Shown piece by piece: positions 27,301-35,311 of a DNA stretch of 64,000 nt. Numbering within the stretch: position 1 is the stretch's first letter; each line of letters begins with the position of its first letter. The stretch is from Olleya marilimosa CAM030 (GTDB lineage: Bacteria; Bacteroidota; Bacteroidia; Flavobacteriales; Flavobacteriaceae). The stretch spans positions 62,001-126,000 of the forward strand of contig NZ_JADR01000007.1 of NCBI RefSeq assembly GCF_000518485.1, read 5' to 3'. Position numbers and translations under genes: made by a program. A model generated the notes under the pieces. It ran no database searches and was not told the origin of the DNA. It saw only the letters and a program-made list of their open reading frames with translations.

Positions 27301-28789
27301 CTTAAAAGAAACCTATGGAATTACCGTTTATCAAGAGCAGGTAATGCTATTATCACAAAAGTTGGCAGATTTTACAAAGGGTGAAGCCGATGTTTTACGT
27401 AAGGCAATGGGTAAAAAGCAAATTGCGGTTTTGGATAAAATGAAACCAAAATTTGTAGAGCAAGCCAGCGCAAAAGGACACGACCCTAAAAAATTAGAAA
27501 AAATTTGGAAGGATTGGGAAGCATTTGCAAGTTACGCCTTTAACAAGTCGCACTCGACTTGTTATGCTTGGATTGCTTACCAAACAGCGTATTTAAAAGC
27601 GCATTATCCTGCTGAGTATATGGCAGCAGTACTGTCTAATAATATGAATGATATTAAGCAGGTAACCTTTTTTATGGATGAGTGTAAGCGTATGAAATTA
27701 CCTGTACTTGGACCTGATGTTAATGAATCGTATTATAAATTTTCGGTAAATAAAGACAATGCTGTGCGATTTGGTATGGGAGCCATTAAAGGTGTTGGTC
27801 ATGGAGCTGTAATGACTATTGTTAATAATAGAAATGAAAATGGACCCTATACCTCGATTTTTGATTTGGCAAAGCGTATAGACTTGCGTGCAGCCAATAA
27901 AAAGGCGTTTGAAAATTTAGCGTTAGCTGGTGGTTTTGACGAGCTTGGAGATACACATCGTGCGCAGTATTTTTATAAAGATGGTAGTGATTTGACTTTT
28001 TTAGAAAAAGCAATAAAATATGGAGCGAAACATCAAGAAAACGAAAATTCAGCTCAAGTCAGTTTGTTTGGAGGAGAGAGTGATGTGCAAATTGAAGAAC
28101 CTGTAATCCCAGAGTGTGATACTTGGGGAACAATGGAAAAATTATCCAGAGAGCGTGAAGTGGTTGGTGTATATATATCAGGACACCCTTTAGACGATTT
28201 TAGAACTGAAATGAAATCGTTTTGTAATGGTAAAATATCAGACTTTCATGATCTTAATCCTCATGTAAATAAAGAAATTACATTTGGTGGAGTGGTAACA
28301 GATGTACAACATCGTGTTAGTAAACAAGGTAAAGGTTGGGCACTATTTACTATTGAAGATTATACGGATTCTTTTGAATTTAGAGTATTTGGAGAAGAGT
28401 ATTTAAAACATCGTCCTTTTTTATTACAAAATACATTTGTACACGTTAAAGCATTTGTTAGAGAAGGATGGGTAAATAGAGATACAGGTAAAAAAAGTGA
28501 GCCAAGATTACAGTTTAACAGCTTTCAACTGTTGCATGATGTTATGGAAAAAAATGTCCGTAAAATATCAATTCAATTAAATATTAAAGAGTTAGAGGCA
28601 GAAAAGATTCATTATTTAAAAGAATTAATCTCAATGCACCCAGGTAATCACGCGCTTAACTTTTTAGTTTATGATAATAGAGACAAAATTAAGTTAACTA
28701 TGATTAGTCGAAAACAAAAAATTAAAGTCACTAATGAGTTGCTTAATGAGTTGCAAGAACAACAGATTCATTTTTTAATTAATCAGTAA
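24398..28789 (+). CDS. dnaE: DNA polymerase III alpha subunit with fused DnaQ-like proofreading exonuclease
   Basis: A 1463-residue replicative polymerase. Residues 1-190 are a DEDDh 3'-5' exonuclease with Asp6 and Glu8 (FDTET), Asp105, His170 and Asp175 (AHNATADVE). After a linker the PHP domain starts at about 260 (VHLHNHSQFS). The polymerase core follows, with the catalytic aspartates in PDIDIDFDDEGR near 690 and the fingers region with KKQIAVLDKMKP near 1005. An OB-fold-like part is near 1290-1370 (ITFGGVVTDVQH). A standard DnaE is about 1160 aa; the extra length is the exonuclease. This polymerase-proofreader fusion is known in Bacteroidota. The active-site residues appear intact. Confidence 0.96.
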   Translation: MYLIFDTETTGLPKRWDAPITDTDNWPRCIQIAWQLHDEMGNCIEHQDYLVQPEGFNIPYDAEKIHGISTELAQQQGVPLSEVLEKFNVALSKTKFVVGQNVKFDLNIMGAEFVRESVENPLQELPVLDTCTEYTAELCQIPGGRYGKFKLPTLTELHQFLFDQPFAEAHNATADVEATTRCFLELIRLKEYTKEQLDVQPDYFEHFNKANPQTIQLIGLKHINLKKESAKIQAQLQKQNTSEISSAEIKENIKDLQSVDFVHLHNHSQFSVLQSTISITDLVDLAAEQDMPAVALTDHANMMGAFHFVKAINGHNRAVKAKNAEAEAKGETPKAKEIKGILGCEFFVCEDHTDKSRKDNGYQIVLIAKNKNGYHNLAKLSSHAFVDGFYYLPRIDKKLIEQYREDLICLTGNLYGEVPSKVLNVGESQAEEALLWWKDLFQDDLYIEVMRHNQEDENRVNPTLIKFANQHNIKLVATNNTYYGKQSDANAHDILLCVKDGEKQSTPIGRGRGYRYGLPNQEYYFKSSEEMKALFRDIPEAITNIQEVVDKIEGFELARDVLLPAFDIPDEFKHPEDEVDGGKRGENAFLRHLTYVGAKKRYGEELSEEVIERLDFELSVIENTGYPGYFLIVEDFIREARKMDVSVGPGRGSAAGSVVAYCLWITNIDPLLYNLLFERFLNPDRVSMPDIDIDFDDEGRSRVMDYVIDKYGSNQVAQIITYGTMAAKSSIRDTARVLDLPLFDADRIAKLIPTMSKLKKIFGLSEKELGQKFRAEDLEKINELFNISEGDNLEAETINLARSLEGSVRNTGIHACGVIITPDDITKFVPVATAKDSDLYVTQFDNSVVEDAGLLKMDFLGLKTLTLIKDTVKIVKAKHGIVLDPDTFPLDDVKTYELFQRGETVGVFQYESPGMQKHLKDLKPTVFDDLIAMNALYRPGPMEYIPSFVRRKHGDEDIEYDLPAMEEYLKETYGITVYQEQVMLLSQKLADFTKGEADVLRKAMGKKQIAVLDKMKPKFVEQASAKGHDPKKLEKIWKDWEAFASYAFNKSHSTCYAWIAYQTAYLKAHYPAEYMAAVLSNNMNDIKQVTFFMDECKRMKLPVLGPDVNESYYKFSVNKDNAVRFGMGAIKGVGHGAVMTIVNNRNENGPYTSIFDLAKRIDLRAANKKAFENLALAGGFDELGDTHRAQYFYKDGSDLTFLEKAIKYGAKHQENENSAQVSLFGGESDVQIEEPVIPECDTWGTMEKLSREREVVGVYISGHPLDDFRTEMKSFCNGKISDFHDLNPHVNKEITFGGVVTDVQHRVSKQGKGWALFTIEDYTDSFEFRVFGEEYLKHRPFLLQNTFVHVKAFVREGWVNRDTGKKSEPRLQFNSFQLLHDVMEKNVRKISIQLNIKELEAEKIHYLKELISMHPGNHALNFLVYDNRDKIKLTMISRKQKIKVTNELLNELQEQQIHFLINQ

Positions 28790-28880
28790 ATAAATATTGG
28801 TTTGTTTTACGTTTTAAAAATCATCAACATAAGTCAAACCAATACAGCAATAGTTAAAACAAATTGTCTGGTTGTAAGCT

Positions 28881-28896
28881 TTGGCAGAATTTTTGA
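28881..28896 (+). promoter_or_regulatory. Possible sigma-54-like promoter of thioredoxin gene
   Basis: TTGGCAGAATTTTTGA has GG then ten bases then GA, one base off the GG-N10-GC rule of sigma-54 promoters. Just after it TAATATTG (28898-28905) is one mismatch from the -7 box, so a housekeeping promoter is an equally good reading. Confidence 0.35.
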
Positions 28897-28945
28897 CTAA
28901 TATTGCATATTAACATGTAGTAAAACACAATTAAAACATAATATT

Positions 28946-29263
28946 ATGGCATTAGAAATCACAGATGCAAATTTTGAAGAAACAGTATTAAAAAGCGATA
29001 AGCCTGTAGTAGTAGACTTTTGGGCAGCTTGGTGTGGACCATGTCGTATGGTTGGACCAATCATCGATGAGTTAAGTACTGAGTATGATGGTAAAGCTAT
29101 CGTAGGTAAAGTGGACGTAGATGCAAATCAAGAATTTGCTGCAAAATATGGTGTACGTAACATTCCAACGGTTTTAGTATTTCAAAATGGTGAAGTAGTA
29201 GGACGTCAAGTTGGTGTTGCACCAAAAACAGCTTATGCTGAAGCGATAGACGCTTTATTATAA
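28946..29263 (+). CDS. trxA: Thioredoxin
   Basis: A 105-residue classical thioredoxin, a cytosolic disulfide reductase fed by thioredoxin reductase. The active site is WCGPC with Cys30 and Cys33, and NIPTVLVF holds the cis-proline. Length and the ending region GVAPKTAYAEAI are standard. It is monocistronic, with a terminator 24 bp after the stop codon. It follows dnaE on the same strand but has its own promoter region. Confidence 0.96.
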   Translation: MALEITDANFEETVLKSDKPVVVDFWAAWCGPCRMVGPIIDELSTEYDGKAIVGKVDVDANQEFAAKYGVRNIPTVLVFQNGEVVGRQVGVAPKTAYAEAIDALL

Positions 29264-29286
29264 GTCAATGTTATTAAAGTATTGAT

Positions 29287-29317
29287 AAAAGGTTTGCTGT
29301 AATGGCAAACCTTTTTT
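29287..29317 (+). terminator. Rho-independent terminator of trxA
   Basis: AAAAGGTTTGC (29287-29297) pairs with GCAAACCTTTT (29305-29315), loop TGTAATG, and a T-run follows. Confidence 0.85.
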
Positions 29318-29412
29318 ACTTTAGTTGAAACTATAATAAATACCTAAATAAACTATAGGTTTTTTTATAGTGATATTAAACTTTAAGATTTAAACGATCA
29401 AAATTATAAAAA

Positions 29413-29958
29413 ATGAGTAAAACAATAAAAGTACAAGATGCTATCGATACTAAACTTTTAGAAGAACGCAAAGTGTTTCTTTGGGGAATGGTTGATGATA
29501 AATCTGCAAAGCATGTAATAGACAGATTACTGTATTTAGATAGCATAGAGACTAAGGATATCACATTGTATATTAATAGTCCTGGAGGTTATGTAACCTC
29601 AGGATTTGCAATGTACGATTGTATTAAAAGTTTAAAAAGCGACGTTTCAACAGTATGCACAGGATTAGCAGCGTCTATGGGTTCTATATTATTATCTGTT
29701 GGTGCAAAAGGAAAACGTTTTATACAACCACATGCCAGAGTTATGATACACCAACCAAGTGGTGGAGCACGTGGACAAGCAAGTGATATAGAAATTACTG
29801 CTCAAGAAATTGTAAAAACCAAAGAGTTAAGTGCTCATATTTTAGCAGACAACTGTGGTCAAACGTTTGAAAAAGTAATGAAGGATTTTAATCGTGACCA
29901 TTGGATGGGAGCAGATGAGTCTGTTGCTTATGGCATTGTTGATGGTATCGCAGAGTAA
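29413..29958 (+). CDS. ClpP-family serine protease subunit
   Basis: A 181-residue ClpP-like peptidase. The triad is Ser88 (LAASMGS), His113 (MIHQPSG) and Asp162 (NRDHWMG). The spacings of 25 and 49 residues equal those of E. coli ClpP. TLYINSPGG forms the oxyanion region. The N terminus is shorter than in canonical ClpP (about 194-207 aa) and no propeptide is evident. It is translationally coupled (TAATG) to a DUF58 protein rather than to clpX, so it may be a second ClpP paralogue. Whether another ClpP exists cannot be seen here. Confidence 0.88.
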   Translation: MSKTIKVQDAIDTKLLEERKVFLWGMVDDKSAKHVIDRLLYLDSIETKDITLYINSPGGYVTSGFAMYDCIKSLKSDVSTVCTGLAASMGSILLSVGAKGKRFIQPHARVMIHQPSGGARGQASDIEITAQEIVKTKELSAHILADNCGQTFEKVMKDFNRDHWMGADESVAYGIVDGIAE

Positions 29959-30887
29959 TGAAATTACAAGACGAACTTAATAAAGCAGGAGGATTTAAAA
30001 ACCTCGAGCACTTAGCAAAGCAAGTGGTCGAGGGATTTATATCCGGAATGCATAAAAGTCCGTTTCATGGTTTTTCAGCAGAGTTTGCAGAGCATAAAAT
30101 TTATAATCAAGGCGAAAGTACGCGTCACATAGACTGGAAACTGTTTGCTAAAACAGATAAGTTGTACACAAAGCGTTATGATGACGAAACTAATTTGCGT
30201 TGTCATATTATTTTGGATAATAGTAGCTCTATGCATTATCCAAAAATGAATAACTACGCCTTATCAAACTTAAATAAGATTGCTTTTTCAGCTCTAGCAT
30301 CAGCAGCTTTGATGCATATTTTAAAAAAGCAACGTGATGCTGTTGGACTAAGTATTTATAGTGATGCTTACGATTTTTACGCACCAGAAAAAGGGAGCGA
30401 GCGTCATCATCAAATGTTATTGCATCAATTAGAGGATGCTGTTACAGTAGATCCAAAAAACAAGCAAACAGATACCTATGTGTATTTGCATCAAATAGCA
30501 GAGAAGATACACAGACGATCATTAATATTTGTATTTACAGATATGTTTCAGGCTTCAACAGATCAAGAAAAACTATTTGAAGCTTTAAGACACTTAAAAC
30601 ATAATAAACATGAAGTTGTTTTGTTTCATGTGCATGATAAAAACAAAGAAGTAACCTTTGATTTTAATAATAAGCCCAAAAAATTTATTGATATTGAAAC
30701 TGGAGACTACGTCAATTTATATGCGGATCAAGTAAAGGATAATTACAAAAAAGAAGTTTTAAATTATTTTAATGATTTAAAAATGAAATGTCTGCAATAC
30801 AAGATTAAATATGTTAATGCTGATGTAAATCAGGCATTTGACAAGATTTTGACAACTTATATGATCGAACGTGAAAAATTTATTTAA
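29958..30887 (+). CDS. DUF58/von Willebrand factor A-like protein
   Basis: A 309-residue cytosolic protein of the DUF58 family. STRHIDWKLFAKTDKLYTKR is the DUF58 signature (~residues 52-71). A vWA-type MIDAS follows in DNSSSMHYP (~90-98). No membrane helices are seen, unlike many DUF58 proteins. DUF58 proteins usually pair with MoxR ATPases; no moxR is next to this copy. Instead it starts on the stop codon of the ClpP-like gene. A shared role in protein handling is possible but unproven. Confidence 0.85.
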   Translation: MKLQDELNKAGGFKNLEHLAKQVVEGFISGMHKSPFHGFSAEFAEHKIYNQGESTRHIDWKLFAKTDKLYTKRYDDETNLRCHIILDNSSSMHYPKMNNYALSNLNKIAFSALASAALMHILKKQRDAVGLSIYSDAYDFYAPEKGSERHHQMLLHQLEDAVTVDPKNKQTDTYVYLHQIAEKIHRRSLIFVFTDMFQASTDQEKLFEALRHLKHNKHEVVLFHVHDKNKEVTFDFNNKPKKFIDIETGDYVNLYADQVKDNYKKEVLNYFNDLKMKCLQYKIKYVNADVNQAFDKILTTYMIEREKFI

Positions 30888-30914
30888 AAAAAAATAAAAA
30901 AAAGTGAAAAAAAG

Positions 30915-30945
30915 TTTGCGACATTGATGAAGAAGTGTATCTTTG
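30915..30945 (+). promoter_or_regulatory. Promoter of tRNA-Asp
   Basis: TTTG (30915-30918) and TATCTTTG (30938-30945) are separated by 19 bp. This is the full Bacteroidota consensus TTTG-N19-TAnnTTTG, and the -7 box ends 18 bp before the mature tRNA. Confidence 0.85.
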
Positions 30946-30963
30946 CACTCGCAATAACGCAAC

Positions 30964-31037
30964 GGTCTGGTAGTTCAGCTGGTTAGAATGTCGCCCTGTC
31001 ACGGCGAAGGTCGCGGGTTCGAATCCCGTCCAGACCG
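30964..31037 (+). tRNA. tRNA-Asp (anticodon GTC)
   Basis: A full cloverleaf is visible. The acceptor stem GGTCTGG pairs with CCAGACC (31030-31036), with G as the discriminator base. The anticodon loop CTGTCAC reads GTC, and GGTTCGAATC is the T arm. The 3' CCA is not encoded (the sequence continues GCGAAA), so it must be added after transcription. A consensus promoter lies just upstream and a terminator 14 bp downstream, so the gene is a single-tRNA unit. Confidence 0.97.
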
Positions 31038-31050
31038 CGAAAATTGCTAA

Positions 31051-31077
31051 AAGCTCCGATTTATCGGAGCTTTTTTT
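31051..31077 (+). terminator. Terminator of tRNA-Asp
   Basis: AAGCTCCGAT (31051-31060), TT, ATCGGAGCTT (31063-31072), followed by a T-run to 31077. Confidence 0.9.
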
Positions 31078-31461
31078 GGCAATAAAATTTAGTTGTGTTG
31101 TTTTGATAGATGTAGTAGTCTATCAAACTGGTAGAAAGCTAGTCAAATAGCTTGAACCGATGGAAAGCTTTCCTTTTTTCTTCTAGAAAATTGGGATGCT
31201 TTTTTGTTTTAAAGCGCTTTGTCTGTGTTATTTGCTTTTCATCGAATTATTTGCTATTTTTAGTCTATGTTATGATATTTTCGTCGGGCTTTAAAAGTTT
31301 CCCTCAAACATTACCACTATTAAAGCTAATCAATTAATCTTCTTGGACATACAAATAATTAGTGTGTTAATTTGGTAAGCTATATTCTTAGCTTACTGTT
31401 AGTATATTTAAATTTTTAAAATTATTAAATAACTCAAAATTAACCTTAAATAATTATTATT
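31078..31461. other. 384-bp gap without a convincing gene
   Basis: A 61-codon frame (31152-31337) exists but starts with TTG and reads as low-complexity Phe/Leu/Ser. I regard it as noise. The last part would hold the promoter of the small peptide gene. No clear structure was seen. Confidence 0.5.
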
Positions 31462-31641
31462 ATGAAATCCCTAAAAATTACATTAGTAGCAATCTTTTCT
31501 ATCGTATTATTAACTGGAGTAAGCGCTTTAAATGATACAACACCAAACAAAGAAAATTCTAATACCGAAGTTAAAAAAGTAGATATTAAGTTACTAGCAA
31601 CTAATGGTATCAAAAAAGATAAAGTACCATCTCAAGGATAG
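31462..31641 (+). CDS. Small secreted peptide, 59 aa, upstream of a sensor kinase
   Basis: The ATG at 31462 opens a 59-codon frame: MKSLKITLVAIFSIVLLTGV and then SALNDTTP. Residues 1-22 are a clean signal peptide with a likely cut after VSA. The mature part of about 36 residues is hydrophilic and ends in NGIKKDKVPSQG. There is no Cys, so it is not a lipoprotein. It lies 112 bp before a TPR histidine kinase on the same strand. A role as ligand or accessory of that kinase is inference. No family name is offered. Confidence 0.65.
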   Translation: MKSLKITLVAIFSIVLLTGVSALNDTTPNKENSNTEVKKVDIKLLATNGIKKDKVPSQG

Positions 31642-31753
31642 TCTATAGTTTAATTGTGGTAGTATAATAAGCATTGAAAATTATCAGTGCTTTGTGTGCC
31701 TGTATTTATCTATTTTATCCTAAATTTGGTTTTATCTTAATTTTGTAAATAGA

Positions 31754-33763
31754 TTGATAAAATATTTTCCATTAGTAATTTTACTTTTTGCTAGTCTAGG
31801 TTATAGTCAGAGTTTCGACTCAATATACTATTACAGAAACTTAGCCAAAAATGACCAAATAACTACGGAAGACAGGATTACGTATGCTAAAAAAGCAATT
31901 ACATTATCTGTTAAAACTGATAGGGACTCTACTTTATTAAATAGTCAAAGAGTCTTATCTTTTTTATACATAATTGATGGGCAAATAGATAACATCAAAT
32001 CTATAAATCTTAATAATTTAGATCTTGCCAAAAAATTAAAAGATTCGGTCTCAATTGCAAATGCATACTACAATCTGGGCTATTCTTATGGTAAAACACA
32101 AAAAGTAGATAGTGCTTATTATTATTACTTCAACGCAGTTAAGCTTTACGATAAGTTAGAAGATTTTAAAAATTATGCTGCTGTTTTATTAAATATGGCA
32201 AATATCCAAGAGTCTGAAAGAGATTATATTGGAGCACAAAATAATGTAATTAAGGCCATAAATGTTGTTGATAAACTTCAAAAAAACGAATATAATGTAG
32301 ATACAGAGTGGTCCTTATATAATCTTATTGGTATAATATCAGGCGAGCTTAAGCAATATGATAACTCAATAGAATATCATAATAAAGCCATTAATAGTAG
32401 TAACAAACTAAAAGATAATTATTTCTACAAAATCTATTCTAACGTTAATATAGCTTCGACTTATCGAAAAAAAGGCGATTATAATCTTGCTATTGATATG
32501 TACAATCAAATATTAAATAGTAGTAAACTTTTAACACAGGATCCTTCAACTTATGCTTATGTAATAAATGATTTAGCGTACTCTAAGTTTTTGCGTGGAA
32601 AGGATTCTAATAAAGAAATTGAAACGCTTTATAGACAAGCTTTTAGGCTTAGTGATTCTATTTCGGATAAAAACATAAAGATGTCTGTTAGTCTTAACTT
32701 TTCAGACTATTTTAAAACGATAAATCAACTCGATTCGGCTGCGATATATTCTACTACAGCATATGTTTTGGGTAAAGAGTTAAAGCATAATAAGACTATT
32801 TTAAAAGCACTTTATATTAAGTCTGAAATTGAAAAAGGGGAAACTTCAAAAAAATATCTCTTTGAACATATAAGACTAAATGATAGTTTACTTTTTGCAG
32901 AACGATCAAGTCGAAATAAATTTATGCGAATTGATTATGAAACAGAAGAAATTAAACAAGAAAACCAACAAATCTCACGTCAGCGTTTGTGGTTACTTAT
33001 TGTTTCTGGAGCGTTGCTATTTACTTTGTTTTTTCTGTACATTATTAAAACCCAACGAGAAAAAAATAAAGAATTACAGTTAGAAAGACAGCAACAAGAG
33101 GCTAATGAAGAAATATACAAACTCATGCTATCTCAGCAAGACAAAATTGATGAAGCTAGAAGTTTAGAAAAAAACAGAATATCTAAAGATATTCATGACG
33201 GAATATTAGGAAAGCTTTTTGGAGTAAGGCTTAGTTTAGATGGTCTGAATTTAAGCGTTAATAAAGAGGCTATTGACAAAAGGAGCCATTATATAAGCGA
33301 GCTTAAAAATATTGAAGAAGATATCCGTAAAGTATCTCACGAATTAAATACCGACTTTATAAAACAATCCGGTTTTTTGGATATTGTTAAAACTTTGGTT
33401 GATACTCAAATGAATGCTTATAACATTGAGTATACATTTTATGGTGACGACAATATTGATTGGGAAGCGTTAAATAATCAAGTAAAAATTCATCTTTATC
33501 GTATTTTACAAGAAACCATGCAAAACGCTTATAAACATGCCGAAGCTACAAAAGTTGATATTTCATTTAAAAATGAAGCAGGTAAATTAGTCTTCAGTAT
33601 TTTTGATAACGGAAAAGGTTTTGATACCCAAAAAGCTAAAAAAGGGATTGGATTAAAAAATATAGAGGATAGAATACAAGAAATTAACGGAAAACTTAGC
33701 ATTAAGAGTCAAGCAAATAAAGGCACTAAAATTATAATTATTGTCCCAACAATAAATAAGTAA
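31754..33763 (+). CDS. TPR-containing sensor histidine kinase (HisKA_3 type)
   Basis: A 669-residue membrane kinase. A signal peptide (residues 1-18) is followed by a periplasmic part with tetratricopeptide repeats at ~90-350 (for example NAYYNLGYSYGKTQKVDSAY). One TM helix lies at ~408-428. The cytosolic HisKA_3 domain has its phospho-His in RISKDIHDGILG (~480-490), and HATPase_c follows (QETMQNAYKHAEA, FDNGKGFD, GIGLKNIEDR). The start is a TTG; no ATG fits because the signal peptide begins right there. TAnnTTTG boxes at 31721 and 31738 lie just upstream. Only 3 bp separate it from its response regulator. Confidence 0.9.
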   Translation: MIKYFPLVILLFASLGYSQSFDSIYYYRNLAKNDQITTEDRITYAKKAITLSVKTDRDSTLLNSQRVLSFLYIIDGQIDNIKSINLNNLDLAKKLKDSVSIANAYYNLGYSYGKTQKVDSAYYYYFNAVKLYDKLEDFKNYAAVLLNMANIQESERDYIGAQNNVIKAINVVDKLQKNEYNVDTEWSLYNLIGIISGELKQYDNSIEYHNKAINSSNKLKDNYFYKIYSNVNIASTYRKKGDYNLAIDMYNQILNSSKLLTQDPSTYAYVINDLAYSKFLRGKDSNKEIETLYRQAFRLSDSISDKNIKMSVSLNFSDYFKTINQLDSAAIYSTTAYVLGKELKHNKTILKALYIKSEIEKGETSKKYLFEHIRLNDSLLFAERSSRNKFMRIDYETEEIKQENQQISRQRLWLLIVSGALLFTLFFLYIIKTQREKNKELQLERQQQEANEEIYKLMLSQQDKIDEARSLEKNRISKDIHDGILGKLFGVRLSLDGLNLSVNKEAIDKRSHYISELKNIEEDIRKVSHELNTDFIKQSGFLDIVKTLVDTQMNAYNIEYTFYGDDNIDWEALNNQVKIHLYRILQETMQNAYKHAEATKVDISFKNEAGKLVFSIFDNGKGFDTQKAKKGIGLKNIEDRIQEINGKLSIKSQANKGTKIIIIVPTINK

Positions 33764-33766
33764 CCT

Positions 33767-34444
33767 ATGGAAAATAAAATTTTAAAAATATTAATGGTGG
33801 ATGATCATCCAATGATTATTGAAGGATATCAACACACGTTATTAGCTACTAAAAAAGAAAATCAAACATTAGAAATTGATATTGCTACAGACTGTGACTC
33901 TGCATTAGCAGCAATAAAAAAATCAAAAAATATTGGAAAGCCTTACGATATCTATTTTTTTGATATTAGTATACCTCAATCTTCAGACGGTATTTATAAA
34001 TCTGGTGAAGATTTAGCAAAACATATCAAGCAGACACAGCCAGAGGCTAAAGTGGTTATCTTAACAATGTTTAATGAGGTTTACAGAATACACAATATAA
34101 TTAAAACTATAAATCCTGAAGGGTTTTTAATTAAAAGTGATTTAACATCAAGCGAGTTAGCTAGTGCTTTTGAAGTTATTCAAAATAATCCTCCTTTTTA
34201 CACAGGTACAATTAATAATACTATTAAGCGAAGTATTTTTAACCCTATTGAAGTAGATGAAATAAACCACAAAATGCTTTATTTTTTATCATTAGGTGTC
34301 AGAACAAAAGATTTAGTTGAGCCATTAGGCATTACATTAAGTGCTATTGAAAAACGAAAAAAAAATCTAAAAGAATTGTTTGCTGTGGAGGATGGTAAGG
34401 ACGAAACTTTAATAAGTATAGCTAAGGAAAAAGGCTACATTTAA
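33767..34444 (+). CDS. NarL/LuxR-type response regulator
   Basis: A 225-residue regulator. The receiver domain has MVDDHPMIIEGY at the start, a phospho-Asp in YFFDISIPQ (~residue 66) and the switch Lys in GFLIKSD. The C-terminal ~60 residues form a LuxR-like HTH whose recognition region is LGITLSAIEKRKKNLKELF. That helix is less canonical than typical NarL proteins. It partners the HisKA_3 kinase encoded 3 bp upstream. Two identical dyads lie 71-109 bp after its stop codon. Confidence 0.88.
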   Translation: MENKILKILMVDDHPMIIEGYQHTLLATKKENQTLEIDIATDCDSALAAIKKSKNIGKPYDIYFFDISIPQSSDGIYKSGEDLAKHIKQTQPEAKVVILTMFNEVYRIHNIIKTINPEGFLIKSDLTSSELASAFEVIQNNPPFYTGTINNTIKRSIFNPIEVDEINHKMLYFLSLGVRTKDLVEPLGITLSAIEKRKKNLKELFAVEDGKDETLISIAKEKGYI

Positions 34445-34514
34445 ATAAAAATGTTAAAATTTAATTTTTTTTAGCGATCAAAAATCTATCAAATAACTTG
34501 ATATGACTAAAACT

Positions 34515-34553
34515 TGTGGTTTTAACCACAGTAATGGTGTGGTTTTAACCACA
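34515..34553. repeat. Tandem pair of identical 16-bp dyads (possible operators)
   Basis: TGTGGTTTTAACCACA occurs at 34515-34530 and again at 34538-34553, 23 bp centre to centre. Each copy is a 7-bp inverted repeat around TT. There is no T-run after either copy, so they do not look like terminators. No promoter box pointing to a gene was found next to them. Confidence 0.75.
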
Positions 34554-34656
34554 ATAGGTAAATATAAGATTATATATATTTGCTATATAACTTAGTATAA
34601 AGTTAATCATTCCCTTCAAACTTCTGTTTGATTAATAGCATTTACATTTACACACT

Positions 34657-34691
34657 ATAAAGCAACATTTAAGGATGTTGCTTTATCTTTT
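34657..34691. terminator. Bidirectional terminator
   Basis: ATAAAGCAACAT (34657-34668) pairs with ATGTTGCTTTAT (34675-34686), loop TTAAGG, then a T-rich tract. It abuts the end of the convergent DUF456 gene. Confidence 0.75.
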
Positions 34692-35189
34692 TTATATCAT
34701 TAGGTGTTTATATTCCCAAAACGTAGCAATAAAATAGCCCATATATACAATAGCCACTATAAACTTTATTAAAGTTCCTGTTACAAATCCTAAAATTGAT
34801 CCAAAAGCAGCTTTGAGCGCTGTATTAGTGTTAGCGTTATTATATTTTTCTCCAATAAAGGCACCAACAAATGGCCCAATAATTATGCCTCCAGGAATAG
34901 GTGAGAATAACCCAATAAATAATCCAATGGTTGTTCCAATGACTCCAGATCGACTACCTCCAAATCGTTTGGTACCAATTGCAGGAATAAAATAATCTAA
35001 AGTAAATATAACTATAGCAATAATTAAAGTTATTATTAAAAAAGTATTGTCATTAGGTACAGCTGTGGTCATGTGTAAAAACAGTAAACCTATCCAACTT
35101 AATGGTGGACCAGGTATAATAGGTAATAAGCTTCCTGCTATTCCAAATAAAATAAACATTATGCCTAAAAGGCTAAATAAAATATCCAT
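34692..35189 (-). CDS. DUF456 family membrane protein
   Basis: A 165-residue inner-membrane protein with four to five hydrophobic segments. GIAGSLLPIIPGPPLSWIGL at residues ~17-36 and GLFSPIPGGIIIGPFVGAFIGE at ~93-114 are the glycine/proline-rich repeats of DUF456. It is transcribed divergently from the BlaI-type repressor gene, so the 122-bp region between them may carry signals for both. Function of the family is unknown. Confidence 0.85.
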   Translation of the reverse strand: MDILFSLLGIMFILFGIAGSLLPIIPGPPLSWIGLLFLHMTTAVPNDNTFLIITLIIAIVIFTLDYFIPAIGTKRFGGSRSGVIGTTIGLFIGLFSPIPGGIIIGPFVGAFIGEKYNNANTNTALKAAFGSILGFVTGTLIKFIVAIVYMGYFIATFWEYKHLMI

Positions 35190-35240
35190 CAGTTTTTTTA
35201 TTAATAAGACTACTAAAAATAACTTTTGTTACATTTTTAA

Positions 35241-35303
35241 ACTAAAAAATTAGTTTAAACTATAAAATTAGTTATATTTGAATCATTCAACTAAAAAGTT
35301 AGT
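35241..35303 (+). promoter_or_regulatory. Three BlaI-like operator dyads around a -7 box
   Basis: ACTAAAAAATTAGT (35241-35254), ACTATAAAATTAGT (35259-35272) and ACTAAAAAGTTAGT (35290-35303) share half-sites ACTAA/TTAGT around a 4-bp centre. The -7 box TATATTTG (35273-35280, exact TAnnTTTG) lies between the second and third dyads. The last ends 8 bp before the repressor start codon. Binding here would block the promoter, so autorepression by the BlaI protein is likely. Confidence 0.75.
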
Positions 35304-35311
35304 TACAAATA

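Noticed and set aside
28795-28844. TATTGGTTTG/CAAACCAATA inverted repeat after dnaE as a terminator
   Set aside because: The arms are perfect but the loop is 30 bases and no T-run follows.
31152-31337. 61-codon frame after the tRNA terminator
   Set aside because: TTG start, Phe/Leu-rich content, no promoter, and no motif. Probably chance.
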